Part shown: in pieces, positions 24,300 to 33,713 of the stretch
Layout of the letters: every line of letters begins with the position of its first letter
Position numbering within the stretch: position 1 is the stretch's first letter
Source of the DNA: Hydrangea macrophylla
Taxonomy: Eukaryota > Streptophyta > Magnoliopsida > Cornales > Hydrangeaceae
Reading direction: 5' to 3'
Length of the DNA: 64,000 bases
NCBI GenBank assembly: GCA_033977485.1
Contig: CM066988.1
Span: 74,081,169 to 74,145,168 of the forward strand
Notes under the pieces: generated by a model
Databases searched by the model: none
What the model was told of the DNA's origin: nothing
What the model saw: only the letters and a program-made list of their open reading frames with translations
Program-made: the position numbers and the translations under genes

Positions 24300-25307
24300 T
24301 CAAAAGTCGTCAGTATCTGATCCTGCTGGTGGTGCCTCGTCCTCTGGGTCTATATCCATCTCCTCGAGTGGATCATCCTCAACTGGTGCGACAAGATCTC
24401 CGACTACTACCCCTATATCCCAATCCTCTATCATCTCTGCATCATCGTCCTCCATCACGTCTGCTATCGCCTGGTTAGCGACATCAACAGCTACTGCAGC
24501 AAAACCGTCAGCTATGTCAAGAGCTCCTGCTATAGCTACCTCTCCCATAACAAAATTTGCTGGCTGTGCTACCATCTGAGCTATCCATCCTACTGCCATA
24601 TCGGCCATGGCTGCCATATGCATAATGGGTCCAGCTGGTATCTGAAGCACAACGGGTACCTCTGGCATAACTATCTCCTCGGGGTCATCCTCCTCATCTA
24701 CTACTACGTCTGCCTCAATAGCCTCTGGGTCTGGTACTGGATCCTCTGGCTCAAACTCTGGCTCCTCGGGGTCATCCTCAGGATCATCATCTGCATGCTC
24801 ATCCTCTACTGGGTCCTCGTCATCTATCGGCTCCTCCTCTCCATCTCCATCCATGTCCTCATCGGGATGCTCATCCTCAGGCTCTAGATCCTCCTCATCC
24901 TCAATCGGCTCAGGCTCTGGTTCTGGGACGGGTACGTCGGGCACTGGTGATGGTGGGGCTGCTGGAGCTGGTACAATTACAGGCTCTGGTGGGCCGACTA
25001 CAATGGCTCTCAACTCAATCTCATCCATCTCTGGTTTACTCAAAACTAGTCGTAACATCTCCTAGCAAATGTCTCTACCGACCCTCGCAGTATGGTAAGC
25101 ATCCATGCGCATCTGTGTCGGGTGAGTACTCCTGCTCACATAAAGCGCTCTCCACATGTCCTCCTCTAAATGTCGACTAGCTATCTGGCACACACGCTCA
25201 CGATAAAACTCTGGGTCAGCTGGCTCCACGGTATCTCCATGGATAATATGTCCTCCATAAGCATCAGTCACAAACTGGTGAAACTCCGGATCCATGCTAT
25301 CCTGCAA
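24300..25307 (-). pseudogene. Extra sense ORF upstream of element A gag, split by a TAG
   Basis: Between the primer site and gag, one minus-strand frame runs from ATG 25307 to a stop at 24300, broken only by TAG at 25062-25064. Part one (81 residues) has aromatic and charged residues (FHQFVTDAYGG, FYRERVCQIASRHLEE) and looks globular and helical. Part two starts with a conserved-looking MLRLVLSKPE. It then has a Pro-rich stretch, a long Asp/Glu-rich region (about residues 50-130 of part two) and a hydrophobic Ala/Val/Met segment (about 135-205), and ends acidic. I do not recognise a domain. Its length, strand and position make it a real element gene rather than noise. The TAG probably replaces a Gln CAG. 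Some large plant Ty3 elements carry an extra ORF here, usually without known function. Confidence 0.6.
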
Positions 25308-25444
25308 AGGAAACTATCTATCGTCAGGAAGACGAACTTATCTTATACTCATATCTCATCTCAAAGAATCTTAACAACACTAGGACCAGATGGTGTGGAA
25401 ATACTTAGTGAACAAAAGTATCACAACCTAGAGTACCAAACGCA

Positions 25445-25457
25445 GGCTCTGATACCA
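25445..25457 (-). other. Primer-binding site of element A (initiator Met tRNA)
   Basis: The minus strand reads TGGTATCAGAGCC seven bases inside the 5' LTR end, complementary to the 3' end of plant initiator Met tRNA. Confidence 0.9.
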
Positions 25458-25464
25458 AAAACCC

Positions 25465-27703
25465 TGTCACGCCCCGGAACAGCATAAATAGAGAAAAATA
25501 AATTTCCTTTATGGGTCCATAAGGAATGACAGGTGAAAGTCACTAATAATCCACACCACACAGTACTAGTCCAAAAAGACAACAGTAAACAACTGAGAAT
25601 AACACACAGTGCTAACTATTACAAAATATCAGAGTATGGTCCACAGGATCACAACAGGTCTGAAGACAACAAATGCCCAAGTACCCGCTAACAAAAGGTT
25701 TAACAGAACAACCGAAAAGAAATCTAATTATAACATCTTCAGTCTTCAACTGGCATAAGGATAATCCTTACTGGCGTAACCGTCATCGGTGGGGCCTTCC
25801 TCTGGATAACACTCATCAGTGTACTGGTCATTACCTGCAAAATAAGGGGCAGGATATTCTGGACGGGGAAAGTCCATGCAATAAAAGGCCGTCAGCTTAC
25901 TGAGAGCTGAGTGAGCATAAACTAACGAGGTACCAATTATCTGAAGTAAACACGAGCTTATGAAAATACGAGTTAACATCTTATTATAAGGATAACATTA
26001 TCTTGTTCCTCTATTCCTTCTTGTAAACCGACCCTTATTGTCTTGTTACTCAAATACCGAACTCAACAGACTCTGATTTCCATGAACAGACTCAATCGTT
26101 TAACTCTAGGGATACACCCTTATTCTGTCCATCGCTTTTAAGAGCAATATATCCTGCTCACCGCATGTCATGGACTCCACGTCAGTCTGTCCCCAGCTTT
26201 TAAGAACAATGGTCCTGTTCACCGCATTTCAGGGATATAACGTTTCGAACAAGGCATATCAATCTATTGCCACGACTCAACGTCATCTACTAGTGATCCC
26301 AGCTCACCGCTTTTAAGAACAATGGTCCTGTTCACCGCTTTTAAGATCATATCACAGATCATCCAGTCTATCTTAAGACTTCTTGGTCCAGCTCACCGCT
26401 TTTAAGAACCATGTATCCGGTTCACCGCTTTTAAGAGCATATCATGACCAATCGTCCATCCACGTACCATTCCCAGAACTTACCAAACCTACTTACGTTC
26501 CATTCTACATCGACACATGACAAATTCCCAATGTGGCCTGACTACTTGGATTAAAAGAAAATGGACATCGAACTCATACAAGAAACAACACGTCACCCAC
26601 GTCTTCATATTACTTTTTATTCATTATCCATAAATCTTTGGTGTCACATTACTCCTGTCTACCCCATAGTCGCATAATGGAATTCCGAATTAGAAATCGA
26701 ACAACTAAACCTCTTATATAATAAATAGGCAAAGGAAACCATGTTCTGATCATGTCAATCGATTGGGACTAAGTTCAATCGATTGGTATCACAATCATAT
26801 CAATCGATTGAGAACATGTCAATCGATTGGTATCTGAAAAGTGTCAATCGATTGAAATCCTATTCAATCGATTGGGATACAACTGATGTCAATCGATTGA
26901 GATTATGTCAATCGATTGGTACTACGTCTTCTCCAGCAGATTGTAAAAACAGCATATATAAACGTAAACTACAAGCATTTAACCCATCTAAGCTTCATAA
27001 TAACTTGCATAAACTTCACATAAAGGGACCAAGTGAGTTAGAACTCACCTAGGGTGCGTTTGGATGTGTTCAAAGCTTGAAATCTCCAAGCTCTCTCTTT
27101 CCTCCTTCTTTCTTCTCTGTCCAGCCCTCTCTCTGTCTCTCCTTCTTCCTCCTTTCTTCTTCTTGTCCTCCCCTTTGTCTTCTTCCAGCTGCCAAGGCAG
27201 TGTGTGTGTGTGTATATAGATATAGATATATAGATAGATATATGTATGTATATATCTCACAAGAGGTATGTCTCTCTCTCTCTCTCTCAAGGCTTCCAAA
27301 ATGACCCAAGGCCATAAATATGGACGAGTGTATATAGGGGTTAAGAGTGCCACAAGTTTTAAAGCTGAAGGAAAGAAGAAAACTTGTCTCAGGTTATGTC
27401 AATCGATTGAGACACAAGTCAATCGATTGGCAACAGATATTTGTAGTCAATCGATTGGAAACAATGTCAATCGATTGGAATAAATGGCAATCGATTGGGA
27501 TAATGACACATCATCACTTTTAGTCGGTTGAATGTCAATCGATTGGGATACTTATCAATCGATTGGTATCTAAAAAGTGTCAATCGATTGGGAAACTTAT
27601 CAATCGATTGGTATCAAAATTTACCAAAAGGAAGATAAAGTTTATACGAGTATAGAAATGAAATACCGGGTCTTATTAATATACCAAAATACAGGGTATT
27701 ACA
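25465..27703 (-). repeat. 5' LTR of element A
   Basis: 2239 bp. Palindrome clusters CAATCGATTG lie at 26756-26918 (eight copies) and 27400-27610 (nine copies), a total of 17 against 15 in the 3' LTR. The cluster nearer the LTR start lies upstream of the TATA box (U3). The other is far downstream of it. Confidence 0.95.
27331..27336 (-). promoter_or_regulatory. TATA box of element A 5' LTR
   Basis: Minus-strand cccTATATAcac about 370 bp inside the LTR start, conserved in the 3' LTR (about 19000-19008). A GA/CT microsatellite follows downstream. Confidence 0.55.
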
Positions 27704-27733
27704 GATTTGGATATCTTGGGACCTCTGGTTTTT

Positions 27734-28837
27734 TTATTTGATCCAAGGGAATCTTGACCTGTTAGATTGTGAGTGTTGGACTAGATTAGACCTGCAGGAG
27801 CAACTTGGAATAACAGAGGTGGTGGGGGCAGGACGAGAGACTGGAGAAACTGCATTGGGAATAGTGAGATCCAACGGTCTTGGAGAAGTTTGGTGGTTGG
27901 TGCTAGATTGTAAGGACCGGACTTGAGAAATTGTGTTGGGAGTACCGAGATCCAACAGACTTGGAGAAGTTTGGTGGTTGTGCTAGATTGTAAGGACCGG
28001 ACTGGAGAAATTATGCTGGGAGCAGCGAGATCCAACGGATTTGAAGAAGTTTGGTGGTTGTTGCTAGATAGTACGAACCGGACTGAAGAAATTATGTTGA
28101 GATTAGCGAGATCCAGCAGACTTGGAGAAGTTTGGTGGTTGCTGCTAGATTGTAAGGACCGAATTGGAGAAATTGTGTTGGGAGTAGTGAGATCCAATGG
28201 ACGTGGAGAAGTTTGGTGGTTGTTGCTAGATAGTAAGGACCATATCAGATTAGACCAAGGAGAGGTTGTACAAATTTGAGTGACAGGGGGAATATAGGTA
28301 GGGTTAGAGATTTCAGAAGAGATTGGAGTGATTGTGGCGGGAGAAATAAGATTGGAATACTTTTGAGGACTTTCTATGTTGTGATCTAGATCTTCCATGG
28401 CATAGTTGAACGAAATATCTAGATCAGGCTCTTTGGATTGTTTGGGTGACTCTTCTTTTGATTAAGCTTGAAGTTGTGAGACCTGTTCTTTCAGTTCTAG
28501 AACTTGTTGTTCGAGAAAAAAGACGTAAACCCAAAATAGGATCCTGAAGCCTAGCTGTGGCTTCATACACAAGGGATTTGATAGTTTGTAGATGATCTAC
28601 CTCGGATGCCCTTTCAATAAGGCGTAGAAAATTCCTATATCCAAAAAAACTGTGAATTGCCTCATAATCCTTCATACTCCTTGCATATAGAAAGTAGGGA
28701 GCCAAGGAACAGTCACTTCTGCACCGTCTTCTGTTGAACTCGCATGCACCACAACGACTAACAACCCTCTTAAAAACCATTTTTGGTATGATTCTATGTT
28801 CCTCTTCTCGCATCTCTATGGGGAAGCTCCTGTACAT
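27734..28837 (-). pseudogene. LOB-domain (LBD/ASL) gene with a 27-residue tandem-repeat tail, disrupted
   Basis: LOB-domain proteins are plant-specific nuclear DNA-binding regulators of organ boundaries and lateral organs. From ATG 28837 the frame gives the C-block C29-x2-C32-x6-C39-x3-C43 with RRRCRSDCSLAPYF, the GAS-like region (FGYRN at 65-69, where families usually have FGASN) and SLVYEATARLQDP (89-100). No intron interrupts it. Lesions: a six-A run (28516-28521) shifts the frame just before the Leu-rich coiled coil, an in-frame TAA (28462-28464) follows, and a 1-bp loss near 27977 shifts the repeat tail. The tail has about five units of 27 residues (81 bp) with the theme NHQTSPRPLDL..PN.ISPVRSLQSS. 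The open tail ends at 27734, just beyond element A. A long CT-rich leader precedes it. It lies inside element D in D's sense. Confidence 0.75.
27790..28250 (-). repeat. 81-bp coding tandem repeat in the LBD tail
   Basis: About five units share ggagaagtttggtggttg (plus strand) at about 27879, 27960, 28043, 28124 and 28205, with an 81-bp period (one copy 1 bp short). The period is a multiple of three, so the repeat keeps frame, and most differences are substitutions. Confidence 0.85.
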
Positions 28838-29053
28838 GGCTTGTTTTAGCTTCCTCTTATTCAGATCTGAGTTGGGTGAGGTTTTTTTTTTCTTTTTTCT
28901 TTTCAAGAAGAGAGATAAGTTTTCGTCAAGAGGTGGAAGGAAGAGGAAGAGAAGAAGAAAGAGAGGGGGAGAGTGAGACAGAGAGAGGTTCACCAAAGAG
29001 AGAGAATAGGTGAGAAGCACAAAGAGAGAAATGGGACATGGAGGGTCTTTAAA

Positions 29054-29091
<38 letters not shown>

Positions 29092-29356
29092 ACGTAAAGA
29101 GTGACAGAAAGAGAGGGGCAGGTGAGAAAGAAAGAAAAGAGAGAGAGATGGTCAGTGAGAGTGAGTGAGAGAGAGAGATAGAGAGAGTCAGTGAGAGTGA
29201 CAAATAGAGAGAGAAAGAGAGAGAGTGTCTGTGTGTCCATGAGAGTGACACACACACACAAACATACACAGAGGACCAGTGAGAGTGACAGAAAGAGAGA
29301 AAGAGAGAGAGTGTGTGTGTATGTGTCATGTGTGTATGTGTCCATGAGAGTGACAC

Positions 29357-29416
<60 letters not shown>

Positions 29417-29488
29417 GGCCAATGAGAGTGACAAAAATAGAGAAAGAGAGAGTCTGTGAGAGCGACAGACAGAGAGAGAAAGAGAGAG
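28838..29488 (-). repeat. GA/CT-rich leader and microsatellites upstream of the LBD gene
   Basis: Long (GA)n runs (29055-29090, 29365-29411) alternate with gtgacagaaagaga and gagagtgacacac units. On the minus strand this is a CT-rich 5' untranslated-type leader running straight into the LBD start. The Ser-Leu-rich frames across it are microsatellite artefacts. Its left-over junction with LTR D at 29488/29489 marks a deletion. Confidence 0.7.
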
Positions 29489-31350
29489 TATGGTAGGGCA
29501 TGTTTGAAAAAGTTCAGAGTCACCACCTAACATTTGGGGTATTAGGACCCCCTGCAAAGACAATTAAAGTAATTCATCTTTGACTTTTGAAAAACAGTTC
29601 TGAGAAAAGTGGGCCCTTTAAAAGTGTGACTCTGAATAGCCATGTGAAAACCAGAGATTTTGAGATGGTTTTGGGGACTCGATTATGTCGAGGGAAGGTA
29701 TTAGGCACCCTCAAACATCCGTGCGAACACGGTTGCCAATTTTAATGATTTTTATTAAAATGGGGCATTTCTTTTAGAAAAGAAAAAAAAAGTTTTCTTT
29801 TATTTTTTTTTTAGAAAGTGAATAGACAAAAAATGGTGATAGGTATGGCCGCACTCTTTGAGAGTTGCTTACGTATCCCAAGACGGTAATCAAGACAAGT
29901 GTAGTTCTGACTTTCGTGTGTGCAGGTGTATGCATGATTTATTTTAGAGAAAGAAAAGTTGTCCCGTTTGACCGTGCACGTGTAATATAGTGATTTGAGA
30001 AAGAATCGGCGTAACTAGGAACTTTGACCCACGTGGTATATTCCTAGATTTTAACCTTTGAAAAATGATTGAGATTGAAATGAGACTATCCAAGTGATTG
30101 GAGAGTGATGTATTCTTTTTTTGTACTTTTCCATTTTTTTATTTATTATTTTTTTCAGTCCTTTTATTCCAATACTGGAAGTAAGGATCTATGCCCAAGT
30201 GATTGAAAAGTGTACCGGAAGTAAGGGTCGGTGCCCAAATAACTAAGAAATGATTTTTTTTGTATTTTTATTATTATGTATTTTTGTATTTTTATTTTTT
30301 TCAGTCCTCTTAGTCCCATACTGGAAGTAAGGATCTGTGCTCTAGTGACTGAAAAGTGTACCGGAAGTAAGGATCGGTGCTCAACTTTAAGAAATTATAT
30401 TTTTGTATTTTTTATTTTGTTTCTGTTCTTTTATTCCGATGCCGGAAGTAAGGGTCGATGCCCAAAAAGAAAGAAAAGAAAAGAAAAGAAAAGATTTTGT
30501 TGTTTTGTATTTTTATTTTTATGCCGGAAGTAAGGGTCGGTGTGCTAAAGAAAGGAAAGAAAATCGATTTTTTTTTATGTTTTTATTTTTATGCTGGAAG
30601 TAAGGTTCGGTGCCCAAAAGAAAGAAAAGAAAAGAGAATTTTTTTGTATTTTTATTTTCATGCCGAAAGTAAGGGTCGGTGTCCAAAAGAAAGAAAAGAA
30701 AAAAAAGTTTTTTTTTATATATTTTTATTTTTATGCCGGAAGTAAGGGTCGGTGCCCAAAAGAAAGAAATGAAAAGAGAATTTTTTTTACATTTTATTTT
30801 TATGCCGGAAGTAAGGGTCGGTGCCCAAAAGAAAGAAAAGAAAAAAGATTTTTTTTTTATATTTTTATTTTTATGCCAGAAGTAAGGGTCAGTGCCCAAA
30901 AGAAAGAAATGAAAAGAGAATTTTTTTACATTTTTTTATGTCGGAAGTAAGGGTCAGTGCCCAAAAGAAAAAAAAATGTGAAGTGTGTATAGGAGAAGAA
31001 GACTTACTTGTGAAGATCTCCTAGTTCAAAGGGGACTGTTGGGTCCGATTAATCGTTTCTTTCATTTTATTTATTTATTTATGCGAATTAAGTGATCTTC
31101 ATTATTTAGACATGAATTTCCATATTGAAAAAAAAAAAAAACGTAGTCCCAAGTAGAACATTGGTCCCCGTATTAGCAATCGCGTCATCCCCAGTAGAGC
31201 ATGACTCTCCTTATTAGAAACCATGTAGGATTCCCGTATTGTGAACCATGTAATCCAGAGTCGGACGTGACTTGTATATTGGAAACCATGTAATTCCGAG
31301 TATGACGTAGATGTTATTATTATTTTTTTATTATCAAGTGAGAATAAAAA
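29489..31350 (-). repeat. 5' LTR of element D, first part
   Basis: Homologous to 8827-10620 of the 3' LTR, but lacking the counterpart of 8726-8826 (101 bp). It includes the same T-rich array. It is interrupted at the aaaaa at 31346-31350 by element B and continues at 40427. Confidence 0.85.
30165..30975 (+). repeat. T-rich tandem array inside the second LTR D
   Basis: About twelve units with the gccggaagtaagggtcggtgcccaaaagaaag core, orthologous to the array at 9480-10245 but differing in unit number and in A/T run lengths. Confidence 0.85.
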
Positions 31351-31861
31351 TGTCACACCCGTTCCAGAAAATTTTAATTTTATCATGCATATTTGTAATT
31401 TGGGAGTTTATCAATGTTAGTTGATAATGGTGATGAGGTTGACTGTGAGTCAACTGTAAGGTGTCAGTAAGGACACTGGAACATGGTAGTTCATATTGCA
31501 TGGGTATGAGTAAATGGCATTTATATGATTTAAATGTTATTTGACTTATCTGGTATTCCTGTGAATAGTAATTATACCTGTGTAGTATAATTCTGGTATA
31601 TTGGATATTTTAGTATATCATTTTGAGAACTGTGGTGGGAACGTGAGTGATACGTTAATTAAAAAGGTAGGTTTTGTAGAGATTCCTCAGAATATAGTTT
31701 TCGAATGTTATTTTGGACCCAAACAAAACCTAGTCGAAAACTTTTGAAATTTATAGTTTTCACTCGTAAAGTTATAAAATGGACGTGTGCGAAGTTTCAT
31801 GGGTTAATTAGGAATTTGAGAAACTTGCGGGGAGGTGAACTTAATTTCCGAGAAGTTTTTC

Positions 31862-31869
31862 TATAAATA
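31862..31869 (+). promoter_or_regulatory. TATA box of element B 5' LTR
   Basis: TATAAATA about 510 bp into the LTR, followed by a CT/GA-rich start region. Identical at 38773-38780 in the 3' LTR. Confidence 0.6.
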
Positions 31870-32987
31870 GTGGTGGATGAAATTTCATTTCTCAAAACAT
31901 TTCATAAATATCTAGAGAGAGGAGAGAGAAAGGGAGATTGAGCCAACGGGCTTTGCGACGCCGATCAACGACCTTTCGTCCGTCACATTTTCTCCAGATT
32001 CAAGATTTGAACTCGTGGAGGTAAGACCTACGTTTTGATACTACTTAGGTCGTGTTTGACCAAATTTTTGTAAAATATTAATTCTAGACTTTTGGGAAAA
32101 ATCAGGTAAAACTCGTAGGAATCGCGCATAATTTGGAATCCGACGATATAGACGATCCTTCAAAGTTTGAAGAGATTCGCACGGGGTATGAATTCTAGAT
32201 CTATGAAATATATGGATTTTCATGTTTTGAACCTCAATTTGGATATCTTTGAATCCGGGCGAAATTCATGTATTAATTAGGCCCGTTAATTACGCACGTG
32301 AAATTATATAAAAAGCACGTATAACTGTTTATGTGAGCATGTTATGTGTCTACTTGGGTCAAAGGGGAGTTTGGTGCAAATTCATCCGGGGTAAGCTCCT
32401 CGAACCTTGAGGATTGTGATTTGATTGTGATTTGATTGTGATTGAAAAGGAATTGGAATTGTGGTTGTGTCTGGATTGGAGGTGGGCCCAACCAGGACAC
32501 GATACCTGGTATGGAGGAAGGCCCAACCAGTGTACGAGATGCGTGGGAGAGGTGGGCCTCCTACGGCATCGACCGGATGAATGCGTACCACTCACCCTAG
32601 AGACTATTTCTATGTGTTTTAGATGCTTAAATCATGAACTGTCATATAAGCATACATTTAGAATTGTACACTCAGCATATAGCTGAGCAGTGGAGATGTA
32701 CTCCATTGCAGGTAAAAAGAAAGACAAGAGAACGCATGAGGAGTGAGGCCGTGGAATGCCGGGGAATCAATGGTTTATATTTGTTGTTCTACTCCGAACT
32801 TGTAATACAAACCTTGAATTCGTAGTATTTTGTAATATAATCTGAACTTAGATTTAGTACTTGTAATCCCTAGTAAACGCTCCGGTATTTATGTTTTGAA
32901 TGATGTAATAGAGTGGTTATATGTTGGTTTGAATTTGGAAGAACCTTGAAGGGAAAAGCTGCAGTTTTGGGAGTTGCTGATAGGAAT

Positions 32988-33276
32988 CAGTCGACTGGTT
33001 TTTGATCCAGTCGACTGGATCGCTGTATTGAATGGGATTTTGCTTGATTTCGTCTGAGGTTCAGTCGACTGGGTTGAGAAAACAGTCGACTGGATGGAGC
33101 CCCAGACCTGGACATTCTGCTTGATTGGGCGCCAGTCGACTGGACTTCTTCAGTCGACTGAAAATTTTAGGCACCAGTCGACTGGGTCCCCGACACAGTC
33201 GACTGGATGGGCTGTTATATTTTGAAACCTATCTGTTTGAGATCACCAGTCGACCGGACCCTTGATCAGTCGACTG
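32988..33276. repeat. Cluster of palindrome CAGTCGACTG in LTR B
   Basis: Ten copies spaced about 15-60 bp apart, mostly extended to CAGTCGACTGG. The 3' LTR has the same cluster at 39899-40187. Spacers are unrelated to each other, so this is a multiplied short motif and not a tandem array of a longer unit. Confidence 0.9.
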
Positions 33277-33515
33277 GTCGTCTGTTTTCAAAACTGTTTT
33301 CTTTTTATCGGTTTCAATTGGCCAAAACTTTTTTATAACTCTGATTCTATTGGATTTTTTTCAACTCAGAGGGAAATGTTTCCTAAAGTTTTAAATTACT
33401 CAGGGTTGTTTTAATGTTCTTTCCGCTGCGTATAGGTTTATGATGTTTGGATGAGCCTTGGTGGCGTGCCACGTGTCCTATTTCCACGCGCAGTGGGATG
33501 GGTCGTGACATTTAT

Positions 33516-33527
33516 TGGTATCAGAGC
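33516..33527 (+). other. Primer-binding site of element B (initiator Met tRNA)
   Basis: TGGTATCAGAGC five bases after the LTR end. Confidence 0.9.
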
Positions 33528-33713
33528 TAGAGGTAACAAAACTTTGGGAACGTTCGACGACGAGTGGAGTGTTGAGTGAATTGTCACATGTTTTAAATTG
33601 CATTCATACATCTTAGAGATGTTTGATGCATATGGATGTTGTTTTACATACATACTATTGTTATTGTTGTACATGCATAGCGTTTATGCATTGCGAACTA
33701 CAGGATTGTAATC

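Larger units (their letters stand above)
17178..27703 (-). mobile_element. Element A: complete Tekay/Del-like chromovirus (Ty3 type)
   Basis: A full-length 10.5-kb LTR retrotransposon on the minus strand. LTRs (17178-19372 and 25465-27703) run TGTAATACCC...GGCGTGACA on the minus strand and are flanked by identical gattt (17173-17177, 27704-27708). Order in transcription: 5' LTR, initiator-Met tRNA primer site, extra acidic ORF, gag, pol (protease, RT, RNase H, integrase, chromodomain-like tail), polypurine tract, 3' LTR. The LTRs differ by about 20 substitutions by eye (about 1%) plus small indels, so insertion is recent. Two in-frame stops interrupt it, and the protease active site is altered. 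Confidence 0.95.
31351..33510 (+). repeat. 5' LTR of element B
   Basis: 2160 bp with a TATA box at 31862-31869. Ten copies of CAGTCGACTG (one changed to CAGTCGACCG) lie at 32988-33276. A tgatttgattg triplet (about 32414-32442) has one unit more than in the 3' LTR. Confidence 0.95.

Noticed and set aside
28838..29563. Ser-Leu-rich and Arg-Glu-rich long frames over the GA tract
   Set aside because: They are produced by (GA)n microsatellites on either strand. The real LBD start is the downstream ATG at 28837 or 28813.
32988..33276. CRISPR-like appearance of regularly recurring palindromes
   Set aside because: Spacing is irregular, the motif is only 10 bp, both LTRs have identical spacers, and the DNA is clearly from a plant nucleus.
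33516..33527. tRNA-like TGGTATCAGAGC strings (also 25445-25457 and 58940-58952)
   Set aside because: They are retroelement primer-binding sites complementary to tRNA ends. No tRNA cloverleaf surrounds them.
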